Numbered from the stretch's first letter, positions 52,593 to 63,244 are shown. The stretch is 64,000 nt of DNA from Flavimarina sp. Hel_I_48 (GCF_000733945.1 NZ_JPOL01000002.1:3411001-3475000); one strand, 5' to 3'. A program made the numbers and translations. The notes: a model not told the origin generated them from the letters alone.

Positions 52593-53159
52593 TTAATAGA
52601 TTTGGTCTAATGAATTCCTAATGTTCTTTTCCATTGTTTTGTATTCGGTGAGGCTCATACCTGTTTCTGTTTTAAACTGGTTGCTTAGATGCGTGAGATT
52701 GCTATAATTTAAAAGTTGGCTTATTTCCGTAAAGTTAAGCTCCCTATTGTGTATCAGTTCCTTGGCCTTTTCAATCTTCAGTTTGATGAAATATTTCTCA
52801 ATGGTTATTTTTTCGTTATAGGAGAATATTTTGCTTATTTTGGAATATTCGTGGTACATTTCTTTTGACAGTATTTCTGAAAGCCTCTCATTGGTTGACA
52901 AGGGCAGGTTATTTAAAAGGTTGATCAGTATGAGCTTCGTTTGTTCAACCAGTTTAAAGTTCTCCCCATCGATAATGTAAAACCCATTCGATTCTACCAC
53001 CTTCTGAATTGTTTGTTCATCTTTTTTGGTTTGAATATCGGCCGTAATTTCCCCTAGTTTTATATCCAAAACCTTAATGTTTTCGCCTGTCAGTTCAGTC
53101 TTTAAAACCTTGATACATCGGTCGCAGACCATATTTTTTATGTAGATTATTGTTTCCAT
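52593..53159 (-). CDS. second AraC-type regulator with HMA-like N-terminus
   Basis: 188 residues, paralogous to the protein at 41816. IKNMVCDRCIKVLKTEL gives the CxxC metal site; the C-terminus is an AraC helix-turn-helix (FTEISQLLNYSNLTHLSNQF, then TGMSLTEYK). It starts 2 bp after the stop of the TolC gene, so it is the last gene of the cusA-cusC operon, which it probably controls. Confidence 0.8.
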   Translation of the reverse strand: METIIYIKNMVCDRCIKVLKTELTGENIKVLDIKLGEITADIQTKKDEQTIQKVVESNGFYIIDGENFKLVEQTKLILINLLNNLPLSTNERLSEILSKEMYHEYSKISKIFSYNEKITIEKYFIKLKIEKAKELIHNRELNFTEISQLLNYSNLTHLSNQFKTETGMSLTEYKTMEKNIRNSLDQIY

Positions 53160-53161
53160 TC

Positions 53162-54394
53162 TTAGTTGGTTAAATAATTAATAATGGCCGATTGCACATA
53201 ATACATTTTAACCGACTCGATTTGGTTCATCTGAAATTTCAATTGCAGTTCCTGAATGTCCAGAACGTCATTAAAATCTATTGTTCCGGTTTCATAGTTC
53301 CTTATTAATATATTTTCTGCATCCTTGGCCTGTTTTAGGTTTTTTACTTGGGTGCTGAATGCTATCCTTGCAGAATTCCGGTTTTGTTTGGCCTGTGCAA
53401 AAAGGGTTTTCAGGGTATTCAGCCGTTCATTCTTTTGGGCTGTTATTTCCTGTTGGCGCAGTTCATTTTGTTTAGTGCGAGAGTTGTATTTACTATTGAA
53501 TATGGGGATGGACACCGAAACCATTGGCATTAAGATATCTTTTCCGTTATCGCTGAAATTCATTTCGGGACGTTCTGCTACCGGAATATAATCCAAACCA
53601 AAACCAATATTGGGCAGGCTTTCCTTCTGGTTTAAGGACTCTGATTGTGTTATCGATTCATATAGTTTATCGTATTTTAAAAGCTCGGGGTGCATCGCCA
53701 AACCATCTTTGGAAAATGGCATATTCTCAAAAGGTATTATCAACGTATCCATTACGGTAATCTTCTTATTTTCTTCCTTGTTCAATAGGTTATTGAACTG
53801 GACTTTTTCAGCTAAGTAATCCTCACCTAAAACCTCCTTTTGCTTTTCCAGTTCATTTTGCCTGATCTGCAACCGAAGTACATCTACGGCAGAAGCCTTA
53901 CCAACTTCTACCGATGTAAGTGCCAATCGCTCGTATGTTTTGAGCAATTGTATGTTTTCTTCCAAAACTTCCTGTTTGGCGGTAATGGCATACAACTGAT
54001 AGTAGGATTGTGAAACAGAAAGTGCCAATTTTCTTTTCGCAATGGCAATCTCCACGTATTCTGCATCGGCCATTGAAGATGCGTAATTTTCCCTTGCGGT
54101 TATTGTACCAAACCAAGGCAGCATCTGCTTGACCGAAAAACGGGCACGTTGCGCCCCGGTACGTGTTTCCGGCTCGCTAACAAAATAGCCCGCCTCAAAT
54201 TCGGTATTGGGCAGCGAGTTTACTTCATTCACTTTTTCTTCTGCGATGTTGTACCGCAATTCATAAGCTTGGATATCCGGATTGTTGGATTCGGCTTCCT
54301 GAATGTAAGATTGCAGTTGTTGTGCTTCGGCAAAACCTGCATACAAGCAAAAAACAAGTACCAAAACTATTTTGTATTTTCTTTTTTTTATCAT
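53162..54394 (-). CDS. cusC: CusC-like TolC-family outer-membrane channel
   Basis: About 410 residues from ATG 54394, which starts a good signal peptide (MIKKRKYKIVLVLVFCLYAG). Two TolC repeats of paired long helices are visible (EAESNNPDIQAYELR and later QAKQNRNSARIAFSTQVKNL). The ATG overlaps the cusA stop (ATGA), so a longer upstream start is rejected. It completes a Cus-type efflux unit. Confidence 0.9.
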   Translation of the reverse strand: MIKKRKYKIVLVLVFCLYAGFAEAQQLQSYIQEAESNNPDIQAYELRYNIAEEKVNEVNSLPNTEFEAGYFVSEPETRTGAQRARFSVKQMLPWFGTITARENYASSMADAEYVEIAIAKRKLALSVSQSYYQLYAITAKQEVLEENIQLLKTYERLALTSVEVGKASAVDVLRLQIRQNELEKQKEVLGEDYLAEKVQFNNLLNKEENKKITVMDTLIIPFENMPFSKDGLAMHPELLKYDKLYESITQSESLNQKESLPNIGFGLDYIPVAERPEMNFSDNGKDILMPMVSVSIPIFNSKYNSRTKQNELRQQEITAQKNERLNTLKTLFAQAKQNRNSARIAFSTQVKNLKQAKDAENILIRNYETGTIDFNDVLDIQELQLKFQMNQIESVKMYYVQSAIINYLTN

Positions 54395-57300
54395 CTCGAA
54401 ATATTTTTGGTATTCCCTGATTTGTTTTTTAGTGTTTTCTTCTTCCGCGAAAGGGCGGCCTCCTTTTTCCAACTGAACAAAACAGGAACAATAAAGTAAG
54501 AAGTAACGTCAATGATCATTCCCCCAAAACTGGGTATTGCCATAGGTATCATAATATCACTTCCCCGGCCAGTAGAAGTTAAAACGGGCAATAAAGCAAG
54601 GATTGTGGTTGCTGTTGTCATTAGGCAGGGACGGATACGTTTTTCGGCAGCCATCAACGCAGATTCTCTGATGGCGGCTTTGTCCGTAGGGTCATTTCTA
54701 TCGAAGGTCTGTGTCAAATAGGTCGCCATTACCACCCCATCATCGGTGGCAATACCAAACAAAGCGATAAAGCCCACCCAAACTGCCACGCTAAGATTAA
54801 TGGTTTTCATATTGAAAAGATCCCGCAGGTTCTCTCCAAAAAAACTGAAATTGAAAAACCAATCCTGACCATATAGCCAAATCATTATAAACCCACCGGC
54901 AAAAGCTACTGCAATACCCGTAAAAACCATCAACGAGGTAGAAACGGAACGGAATTGAAAATAAAGGATTAAAAAGATAATGATGAGTGCAAGTGGAACT
55001 ACTATCGATAAGGTTTTTTCCGCACGAATCTGGTTTTCATAAGTGCCCGTAAATTGATAATTGATCCCTTTTGGGACGGTAAGTTCACCGGTATCGATTT
55101 TCTGTTGGATAAGTGCCTGGGCATTTTCCACGACATCCACCTCGGCAAAGCCATCGAGTTTATCAAACAAAACATATCCAACCAAGAATGTATCTTCACT
55201 TTTGATGACCTGTGGCCCTTTTTCATACCGGATATCCACTAATTCCCCGAGGGGGACCGGGTTTCCATTTGAGACGGGTACATAAATATCTTTTATTTCA
55301 TCAGCGTTTCCGCGAAGTTCCCTTGGATACCGTACGCGAACGCCATAGCGTTCACGGCCTTCCACAGTTTGTGTTAACGGCATCCCGCCCACGGCCACTT
55401 GAAGAACCTGTTGTACATCCTCGATGGAGATGCCATACCGGGCAAGACGTTCCCTGTTTATATCGATCAACAAATAGGGCTTCCCAACGATACGGTCTGC
55501 AAAAACAGCTTCCTTTTTTACGCCTTTCGACTGTTTTAAAATATCCTCCAATTTCAGTCCAAAGGCTTCAATTTGTCTCAGGTCCTGACCTTTGACCTTG
55601 ATGCCCATAGGAGCCCGCATCCCAGTTTGCAGCATTACCAGACGGGTTTCGATGGGTTGCAGTTTAGGGGCGGAGGTGACCCCCGGAAGTTTGGTAACCT
55701 TTACGATCTCGTTCCAGATATCATCAGGCGATTGTATTTCCGGTCGCCAATTACGATAGAATTCCCCATCCTCATCAGGCATCAGGTTTCCCCTGTCAAT
55801 AAGGAACGGATCTTCAACCTTAGCTTCTTTGTAGTTTTCTGAATTGGTAACCTCGTTGTTGGGATTGGTCACCAAACCGCCATCTTTCAGCATAAAAAAC
55901 CCATCTTCGTTTACTTTATAGCGTTGGGGTTTTCCATCGGAATCCTCCATATATTCCGATTTATACTGGATTATATTTTCATACATCGATAGGGGAGCGG
56001 GATCAAGCGCCGATTCCGTCCGACCCGATTTTCCCACTACGGTCTTAATCTCGTGTATTCCTGCCACGGCCATATCCAATTGCTGCAACACCCGCTTATT
56101 TTCTGCTACCCCAGCATGTGGTAATGAAGTAGGCATCAGCAGGAAGGAGCCTTCGTTGAGCGAGGGCATAAATTCTTTACCCATATTGGTCATTATTAAG
56201 ATGCCAAGAACGAAAACGGTTGTAGGAATGCAGAGGAACAGCACTTTATTACGCAAAGCCCATTTCAGAATGCTGGAATAATAGTGTTTAAACAATGAAA
56301 ACGCTCCTAAAAGGCCAAAACAGATGATCCCCACAAAAAGAAGGTTGATCAATATGCTACGGTCAAAGCCTAATGGACGCCAATATTCTGCCAAAAGAAA
56401 TACAATGGCTATTGCCGAAATAATCATATTAGCCACATTCGCTCGTTTTTCAGAAAGCCACAGTCTGTCGGAAACTTTTGATGCAATTTTCGCATCCTTT
56501 AAAAGTCCAACAATTCCGAAGGCTATCAGTATAAGGCCCAACCAATACCCAAAAACTATTGCTGTTACTCCTAAAAGGATCAAAAGCCCGTTGATGATAT
56601 TCCGGGTCGTTTTCTGAATATTTTTTCTTCGGAAAAGGAATGCCGCAAAGGGCGGGATTAGGAACAGGGCAACAATAATGGATGCGGTGAGCGCCATCGT
56701 TTTGGTAAAGGCCAATGGCCTAAATAATTTCCCTTCGGCACCTATCATTGTAAACACAGGAATAAAACTTATGATGGTGGTAAGAACCGCTGTGACGATC
56801 GCCCCTGAAACTTCAGCAGTAGCATTATAGACGAGCGTGTTGATGGGTTGCCTTGTTTCACCATTTAAAACCCGCACATCCTCTTCGTCCAGATACCTGA
56901 TAATATTCTCACAGAGAATGACCCCTACATCTACCATTGTACCAATGGCAATCGCAATTCCCGAAAGAGCCACGATATTGGCATCTACGCCGAAAAATTT
57001 CATCGCAATAAATACCATTAGCACCGCAACGGGCAATAATCCCGAAATAAGTATGGAAGCCCTTAAATTAAAGACCATCACAATGATCACGAGTATCGTT
57101 ATCAGTATTTCAAGGGTCAAGGCTTCATTGAGTGTGCCTAAAGTTTCCTGGATGAGTTCCGTACGGTCGTAAAAAGGGACAATGGTTAGTTGTGAGGTTC
57201 GGCCATCTTTCAATTTCTTTGAAGGTAAGCCGGAGCTCAGCTCTTTTATTTTATCTTTTACATTGTTGATGACCTCCATCGGGTTTGCTCCATTACGGGC

Positions 57301-58218
57301 CACGACAACGCCACCTACTACTTCAGCTCCTTCCTTGTCCAGAATCCCCCGGCGTGGGGCAGGGCCTAAGTGTACGCGGGCTATATCTTTAATGCGTATT
57401 GAAGTATAATCTTCGGAAGTAACGACCGCGTTTTCAATGTCGGCGATGGACTTCACATAACCGAGACCGCGCACCAAATATTCCGCCTGATTTATTTCCA
57501 GTGTTTGTGCGCCAATATCCTTATTGCTTTCCTTGACCGCTTTGACAATTTCACTCAGGCCAATATTATATTGGCGCATAAGTTCAGGATCGACATCTAT
57601 TTGATATTCTTGAACAAAGCCACCAATGGAAGCCACTTCGGAGACCCCGCTTGCGGAAGAAAGGGCATATTTCACATAATAGTCCTGTATGCTGCGAAGT
57701 TCTTGCAGATCCCAGCCACCGGTTACGTTTCCATCTTTGTCACGGCCTTCCAAAGTGTACCAGTAAATCTGACCCAATCCGGTCGCATCTGGACCCAAAC
57801 TTGGGTTTACCCCATCCGGTAACAAACCACTGGGCAGAGAATTGAGTTTTTCGAGGATACGGCTTCGGCTCCAGTAAAATTCCACATCTTCATCGAAAAT
57901 AATATAGATACTCGAAAACCCAAACATTGAAGAACTGCGGATGGTTTTCACCCCGGGAATACCCAACAACGCTGTAGTAAGCGGATAGCTTACCTGATCT
58001 TCTATGTCCTGCGGGGAGCGTCCTTCCCATTTGGTGAAAACGATTTGTTGATTTTCCCCAATATCGGGTATGGCGTCAACCGCTACAGGGTCTGTGGGGA
58101 GAAAACCAGTGTCCCAGTTAAAGGGAGCGTTAACGATGCCCCAGCCCACAAAGATCGTGAGCATAAGAACAGCGATAAGTTTATTTTCAATGAGGAATTT
58201 TATACCCTTATTTAACAT
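54391..58218 (-). CDS. cusA: CusA-type Cu/Ag RND efflux pump
   Basis: 1275 residues, somewhat longer than E. coli CusA, with 12 membrane helices and two large periplasmic loops. MGKEFMPSLNEGSFLLMPTS and RLVMLQTGMRAPMGIKVKG match the monovalent-metal CusA form, with Met residues in the metal path. Its adaptor is presumably the CusB at 36751. It forms an operon with cusC and the second HMA-AraC gene. Confidence 0.92.
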   Translation of the reverse strand: MLNKGIKFLIENKLIAVLMLTIFVGWGIVNAPFNWDTGFLPTDPVAVDAIPDIGENQQIVFTKWEGRSPQDIEDQVSYPLTTALLGIPGVKTIRSSSMFGFSSIYIIFDEDVEFYWSRSRILEKLNSLPSGLLPDGVNPSLGPDATGLGQIYWYTLEGRDKDGNVTGGWDLQELRSIQDYYVKYALSSASGVSEVASIGGFVQEYQIDVDPELMRQYNIGLSEIVKAVKESNKDIGAQTLEINQAEYLVRGLGYVKSIADIENAVVTSEDYTSIRIKDIARVHLGPAPRRGILDKEGAEVVGGVVVARNGANPMEVINNVKDKIKELSSGLPSKKLKDGRTSQLTIVPFYDRTELIQETLGTLNEALTLEILITILVIIVMVFNLRASILISGLLPVAVLMVFIAMKFFGVDANIVALSGIAIAIGTMVDVGVILCENIIRYLDEEDVRVLNGETRQPINTLVYNATAEVSGAIVTAVLTTIISFIPVFTMIGAEGKLFRPLAFTKTMALTASIIVALFLIPPFAAFLFRRKNIQKTTRNIINGLLILLGVTAIVFGYWLGLILIAFGIVGLLKDAKIASKVSDRLWLSEKRANVANMIISAIAIVFLLAEYWRPLGFDRSILINLLFVGIICFGLLGAFSLFKHYYSSILKWALRNKVLFLCIPTTVFVLGILIMTNMGKEFMPSLNEGSFLLMPTSLPHAGVAENKRVLQQLDMAVAGIHEIKTVVGKSGRTESALDPAPLSMYENIIQYKSEYMEDSDGKPQRYKVNEDGFFMLKDGGLVTNPNNEVTNSENYKEAKVEDPFLIDRGNLMPDEDGEFYRNWRPEIQSPDDIWNEIVKVTKLPGVTSAPKLQPIETRLVMLQTGMRAPMGIKVKGQDLRQIEAFGLKLEDILKQSKGVKKEAVFADRIVGKPYLLIDINRERLARYGISIEDVQQVLQVAVGGMPLTQTVEGRERYGVRVRYPRELRGNADEIKDIYVPVSNGNPVPLGELVDIRYEKGPQVIKSEDTFLVGYVLFDKLDGFAEVDVVENAQALIQQKIDTGELTVPKGINYQFTGTYENQIRAEKTLSIVVPLALIIIFLILYFQFRSVSTSLMVFTGIAVAFAGGFIMIWLYGQDWFFNFSFFGENLRDLFNMKTINLSVAVWVGFIALFGIATDDGVVMATYLTQTFDRNDPTDKAAIRESALMAAEKRIRPCLMTTATTILALLPVLTSTGRGSDIMIPMAIPSFGGMIIDVTSYFIVPVLFSWKKEAALSRKKKTLKNKSGNTKNISR

Positions 58219-58322
58219 AGGTATTGATAATTAAACAGTTATACATTGAATAAAATCCTGATTTATCAGAAGATTAAACACAACAAAATGAGCCCAAAAT
58301 GGTATGAACCACAGGGCTAATT

Positions 58323-58342
58323 TTCCCGATAATTATCGGGAA
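58323..58342. repeat. 20-bp perfect palindrome
   Basis: TTCCCGATAATTATCGGGAA lies between cusA and the HYC_CC_PP gene. It has the same TTCCCG/CGGGAA core as the hairpin in the 223-bp repeats, and may be a dispersed palindromic repeat. Confidence 0.6.
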
Positions 58343-58352
58343 CTGTTTAAAA

Positions 58353-58769
58353 TCAAATTAAATATGTCTCGTTTAATTCTTGCACATCCCGTATGAGATA
58401 GGGCGGCGTATAATCTTTAAAAGGGATGATGTTTTCATCCAAGCCCTCAAAAAGATTAATGTAAGTATAGAAGAAAGTGGCAACGAAAGCTTGTTGCTCA
58501 AAAGTTAGATTATTGAATGATGATTTTAATTCATTATGACCATCAATTGCTATTTGGGTATCAGAACAGCAAGGCTTCTCAGAGAAAGCCTTTTCACAAT
58601 TGATTTCAGATTGTTGCTTTTCCATTCCACACGTTTTAACATTGTGAACTAAAGAAAAATCAACCAATGAATCTCCACAATAATGCATATCTACCGCGAA
58701 TGACGTTGTAGTAAACAGCACTATGGATGCCATTAAAATAGATACTATTTTACTGAAGATTTTTTTCAT
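58353..58769 (-). CDS. HYC_CC_PP-family exported protein
   Basis: 138 residues with a signal peptide (about 1-26). The three family marks are visible: DMHYCGD, KPCCSD and DYTPPYLIRD. Members lie with metal efflux genes in Bacteroidota and are thought to bind metal. A consensus -7 box TAAATTTG (58782-58775, minus) precedes the start by about 6 bp, so the leader is very short. Confidence 0.82.
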   Translation of the reverse strand: MKKIFSKIVSILMASIVLFTTTSFAVDMHYCGDSLVDFSLVHNVKTCGMEKQQSEINCEKAFSEKPCCSDTQIAIDGHNELKSSFNNLTFEQQAFVATFFYTYINLFEGLDENIIPFKDYTPPYLIRDVQELNETYLI

Positions 58770-58774
58770 CGTGG

Positions 58775-58782
58775 CAAATTTA
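58775..58782 (-). promoter_or_regulatory. -7 promoter element of the HYC_CC_PP gene
   Basis: TAAATTTG on the minus strand matches TAnnTTTG exactly and lies just upstream of the ATG at 58769. Confidence 0.45.
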
Positions 58783-58942
58783 CGAAAATTTGAGAGTTTT
58801 AGGTGACATTAACATTTTATTTTAATCTTTTATTAAGAAAACTATGCGCTGATAATCAGTGGTAACTTTAGTTTAAAGAACTGTTGATCATTCCAAAAAA
58901 AGATATTCGATAAGTTTTTTCTGTTATAACAAAACCATAAAT

Positions 58943-59110
58943 TCAATGCTTATGGATATTCCCTTTTAGCACAAAAAAGTAGAGCAAAAATGCAGCGATG
59001 AATAGAAGCACAAAGGCAATAATACCTTTGACCTTATCCTTTTTTGTGATTTGCTTTTTAGATGGTTTTTGAACTTTTTTCTTTCGTCTGTTTCTTCTAC
59101 TTTGAGACAT
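58943..59110 (-). CDS. 55-residue basic single-helix membrane protein
   Basis: The product starts with a very basic segment (MSQSRRNRRKKKVQKPSKK), followed by one membrane helix (GIIAFVLLFIAAFLLYFFV) and a short tail with two His. It is 11 bp after the stop of the Zn/Cd ATPase remnant. Family unknown; the coding look is good. Confidence 0.6.
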   Translation of the reverse strand: MSQSRRNRRKKKVQKPSKKQITKKDKVKGIIAFVLLFIAAFLLYFFVLKGNIHKH

Positions 59111-59121
59111 TGTTTTTTATA

Positions 59122-61002
59122 TTATTTCCAATTCATTTTATGTAACCGTACCGCATTGAGAATAGCCAGAAATGTAACACCAACATCGGCAAATACAGCT
59201 TCCCACATCGTTGCCATTCCAAAGGCACCTAAGACCATAACAGCAATTTTAACCCCAAATGCCAGGCCAATATTCTGCCAAACGATTCGTCTGGTGGAAC
59301 GCCCTATTTTAATGGCCATTGCAATTTTAGAAGGTTGATCGGTCTGGATGATGACATCGGCGGTCTCAATGGCCACATCACTCCCTAAACCGCCCATTGC
59401 GATACCTACATCGCTGGTCGCAAGTACGGGAGCGTCATTTATACCATCTCCAATAAATGCCACCGACGTGCCAGTTTCTTTTTTGAGCCGCTCCACTTCG
59501 TTGAGCTTATCTTCCGGCAACAGCCCCCCCATTGCTCTATCGATACCCATTTCCCGGGCAACTTCCTTGGTTATGGAGTCCTTATCCCCAGAGAGCATTA
59601 TGATTTTCGAAATCCCCGCTTTGCGAATTTGTTTGATTGCTTCGTGGGCATCTTCTTTCAGTTCGTCGGCAATGGTTACGTAACCTGCAAATTTTCCATC
59701 AATGGAAATCATTACAATTGATTCAACAATACCGTCTGTTTCTGAAGGAACCTGTATGTTGTTTGAGGTCATCAAAGCTTTGTTGCCTACCAAGACGATT
59801 TTTCCGTTGACCGTGCCCATCAATCCTTTTCCCGCCACCTCGGATACTTCGGTAGCTTCAAAATCTGCACTTTCGGTCTTATATTCCAGTATCGCCTTGG
59901 CGATAGGATGGGTCGATTGTTCTTCTATTGCCATCAGGTATTTCATCATTTCGACTTCGCTCAATGCAGGAAATTCCGGCTCTTTACTTCGGCCTTGCTC
60001 AGCATAAACTTCAGCATCATTATTAACAACCTCTTTGATTTTAAACACGCCTTTGGTAACCGTTCCGGTTTTATCCATTACGACGGTGTTTACTTTAGTC
60101 ATTGCATCAAGAAAGGATGCTCCCTTGAACAATATTCCATTTCGAGAGGCAGCTCCCACTCCGCCGAAATAACCAAGCGGAATTGAAACTACAAGGGCAC
60201 AGGGGCAGGAAATAACGAGGAAGATCAAGGCACGGTACAACCAATCTTCAAAAACGTAATTATCGACAAACAGATAAGGTATAAAGCTCAATATAATTGC
60301 TAAGAAAACGTCTCGATTTCAATTACCCCCATTGAGATTTATGCTTCCTGCAAATACCTTTTCGCCTTTGACAATGGTATCGGGTTTGCTTTCGCCCGTA
60401 ATGGCAGCCGTATTTAGAGAAGCTTTTTCTGACAACAGCTTACCGTCCAGAGGAATTTTTTCGCCCACCCGCACCTGAATTTTTTCGCCAATCCCCACCG
60501 TTTCGGGATTAACTGATACATAGTCACCATTACGATAAACCAAGGCTTCCTTGGGACGTACATCCAAAAGGGCTTTTATATTGCCCTTCGCTTTTTTGAC
60601 GGCGGCACTTTGAAAGAGTTCACCGACCGCGTAAAAAAGCATTACGGCAACGCCCTCGGGATATTCGCCAATGGCAAATGCGCCCAGAGTAGCGATGGAC
60701 ATCAACAGGAATTCGGTAAAGAAATCACCGTTTTTTATACTTTTCCAGCCTTCAATTATAACAGGAAAACCTACCGGAATGTAGGCAACCACATACCAAA
60801 GCATCCTAATCCAACCGGAAAAAAGTGGAAAAACCTCTATATAATCAACGATAATTCCCGCTATGAACATTACAAAGCTGAATATAGCGGGCAAATAAAT
60901 TTTTAAGCTACTTAACTTTTCACTATTATTATGGCTGACATCATTGCCATCGCAACAATTATCGTTGGCATCCATATGTCGTAAATTTTGTTTTTTATTC
61001 AT
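59122..61002 (-). pseudogene. Zn/Cd/Co P1B-ATPase gene with frameshift and internal deletion
   Basis: The N-terminal part (from ATG 61002; Cys pair NCCDG, membrane helices, TGESKPDTIVKGEKVF) stops at 60319 after LNGGN. The C-terminal part has CPCALVV, MDKTGTVTKG, STHPIAKAIL and GDGINDAPVLA. An extra G in a run of five (60326-60330) shifts the frame. After VIEIET the sequence jumps straight to FLAIILSFIP, so about 45 residues (phosphatase-domain end and a membrane helix) are missing near 60310. As written no functional pump can be made. Confidence 0.85.
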
Positions 61003-61016
61003 TGCAGATTATTATT

Positions 61017-61100
61017 TTATCCCTGGTAAGGTTTATACTCTTTGTCCCGGAACTCTTTTTCGATTTACAAGGTAGTATGGGTTATTTCGAATTTATCGTA
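61017..61100 (-). pseudogene. remnant of a CDF exporter 3' end
   Basis: About 84 bp on the minus strand encode DKFEITHTTL, stop, IEKEFRDKEYKPYQG, nearly the same as the end of the CDF gene at 63245 (DKFEITHTTLQIEKEF). The Gln codon has become TAA. It marks a duplicated or displaced gene end between the ATPase and the malectin-Kelch gene. Confidence 0.8.
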
Positions 61101-61194
61101 CCTACACCTCGTTTTTTGTTCATTTTGGATGATTTATAACAGAAAGCGTTCTATAAATCTAGTTGGCACAAGCCAGCAGCACTGCATTGTCTCA

Positions 61195-63078
61195 CTAATT
61201 TTTAATGAATTTGATGACTTTACTGCTTTTGGAATCCTCCTTTACAATTTCAATAAAATAAATACCCGATTGTAGCGTATTTGTTTCCAGAGTATATGTA
61301 TTGGCATAAGGCTCAAACGTTTTGGTTATAAGTTTTGCCCCATTTATACCTTTTATGTTTACCGTGATCGTACTACCCAGTACGTCGATTCCATTGATAT
61401 TGATATTGTCATGGGAAGGGTTGGGAAAAACTTTTATCGCACCTTCCAGATTTCCTTTGGAAAGGCTTCTACCTTCATTGTTTAGAGTAATATCTGGTTC
61501 TATCGGTAATGAGCGCGTATTGTCCCTAAGATCTGTTTCTTTAAAGCCGCCATTTGCGATTATCAGTTGGTCATCAAAAATTTCAGCTGATGGGGCCAGC
61601 AAGGGTTCGGGCAGTTTGCAGCGTTCGGTCCAGCTATCAGTAGCGGGGTCATATTCGGTAACGTCATCAAAAAAGAAGAAACCACGACGACCTCCTATTA
61701 TTATAATTTTATTGTTGTGAACAATGGTTCCTGGTTCAAAGTGGGAACGATCTGAGGGCAGATCAGCCCTGTGAGACCAACTATCGGTTGCAGGATCGTA
61801 AACATCCAGATAGCGCAGGTATTCTACCCCGTCATCGTGACCGAACTGACCTCCTATGGCATATACCAGGCCTTTTACGCTGGCAGCGCTAAGTTGGTTT
61901 CTACCATGGGGCAACGGTGCGGCGGAGACCCAACCGGCAGCCACATTTTCGGGATCAAGGATATAATGTTCGCTTACATCGGTAACACGGTCCGGCATGA
62001 GACCGCCAAAAAAATGTATTTTACCATTATTATAAGCAGCGGCCCCAGCACCTCGGGGGGCGGGGAGTGCCGGGCCAGCCCTCCAAGTATCCGTTGTTGT
62101 ACTGTAAATCTGCACCTTGTCGGTCGCAATGCCGGGATTGTCTCCGGTAAAGCCGCCTATCATCCATACGTCATCATTCACTACCGCTTTGCCCATATGG
62201 GTAACCGGTGCTGGCATGGGAGTGCCATTGGACCATAAGTCATTTTTAACATCATAGATCTCGGTAGCCCCTGTAATGAGAAAACCATCGAGAAAACCTG
62301 CAAACGTATACAGTTTACCATCTACTTTTGCAGTTTGGGATTCCAACTTCTTTAGGCTACTGGGTGCTAACTCTGTCCATTGGCAGGGATCCTGGCCTTC
62401 TTCGCCCAGTTCACCGTTACCATACAATTCTATGGCACACAGCTGAGGGCGGTCTACACTTGCAGCGAAGTCTATATTGAGCTCGCCATCATTTACACGT
62501 ACCTCATAGGTTTTTACCAGTGCGGTACCGGTGCCCACTTCCTCAGTAATATCAAGATCATTGATTTTGTTTTCGCCTTCCAAAGAGACGTCAAAAACAC
62601 GTTTTCCAGATCCCCCCGGGCCACCTTGAGGAGCACCGAACCAAATTTCTGCAAAATGAAGCTTTATTTGGTACGTGCCGCTGGTGACCGGAAAATCATA
62701 ACTGAAATTGCCTTTGTCACTGTCTGAGCTACGCTCGGTTTTATAAAGTGCGTCTAAGTCTGTGTTCTTGATTTCAGTTAGAGTGGTAGTGCCGGTTTTA
62801 GAAGTTCTGTTAAAATAAGCGTCTTCCCCAAAAATTGTTCCGTCAAGGTTTAAGGTAGGGCCACCGGCATTAAAGGCGGCTAGAAACGGAAGTTCTTCGA
62901 CATCGTCGCCATTATTTATATTTAAGAAAAAAAACGGGGTGTAATCAATAGTATCTGTTTTTGAAATTTCATCGGGTGGAACGGGGATGGTACTATTGGA
63001 AAAGGAATTTAATAAAATAAATGCAGCACCTATTGATGCAATTAAAAAGTAACGTTTTATCTTGGAGGTTGATTTCAT
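61195..63078 (-). CDS. malectin plus Kelch protein with T9SS sorting tail
   Basis: 627 residues: signal peptide; malectin-like carbohydrate-binding domain (about 65-220, FNAGGPTLNLDGTIFGEDAYFN in parts); Kelch repeats forming a beta-propeller (about 235-510, repeated GG..YDxxxDxW units such as EYDPATDSWTERC); and a type IX secretion tail (FPNPSHDNININ to SSKVIKFIKN). It should be exported and attached or released at the cell surface. Carbohydrate binding is inferred. It lies between two copies of the CDF gene end. Confidence 0.88.
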   Translation of the reverse strand: MKSTSKIKRYFLIASIGAAFILLNSFSNSTIPVPPDEISKTDTIDYTPFFFLNINNGDDVEELPFLAAFNAGGPTLNLDGTIFGEDAYFNRTSKTGTTTLTEIKNTDLDALYKTERSSDSDKGNFSYDFPVTSGTYQIKLHFAEIWFGAPQGGPGGSGKRVFDVSLEGENKINDLDITEEVGTGTALVKTYEVRVNDGELNIDFAASVDRPQLCAIELYGNGELGEEGQDPCQWTELAPSSLKKLESQTAKVDGKLYTFAGFLDGFLITGATEIYDVKNDLWSNGTPMPAPVTHMGKAVVNDDVWMIGGFTGDNPGIATDKVQIYSTTTDTWRAGPALPAPRGAGAAAYNNGKIHFFGGLMPDRVTDVSEHYILDPENVAAGWVSAAPLPHGRNQLSAASVKGLVYAIGGQFGHDDGVEYLRYLDVYDPATDSWSHRADLPSDRSHFEPGTIVHNNKIIIIGGRRGFFFFDDVTEYDPATDSWTERCKLPEPLLAPSAEIFDDQLIIANGGFKETDLRDNTRSLPIEPDITLNNEGRSLSKGNLEGAIKVFPNPSHDNININGIDVLGSTITVNIKGINGAKLITKTFEPYANTYTLETNTLQSGIYFIEIVKEDSKSSKVIKFIKN

Positions 63079-63244
63079 AATATGGGGTTTTGTTCTTTAA
63101 TGAATATATTAAGAATTTGAGATGTGCAAAGATTACCAATTATGGGGGATGTTCAAGATAATAGAGATTACCTCCTTTTAAATTTTGACCAGAACTACCT
63201 GTAGTATTTGACAAGGCCCGAAACAATATTGGATTTGGCATAAT

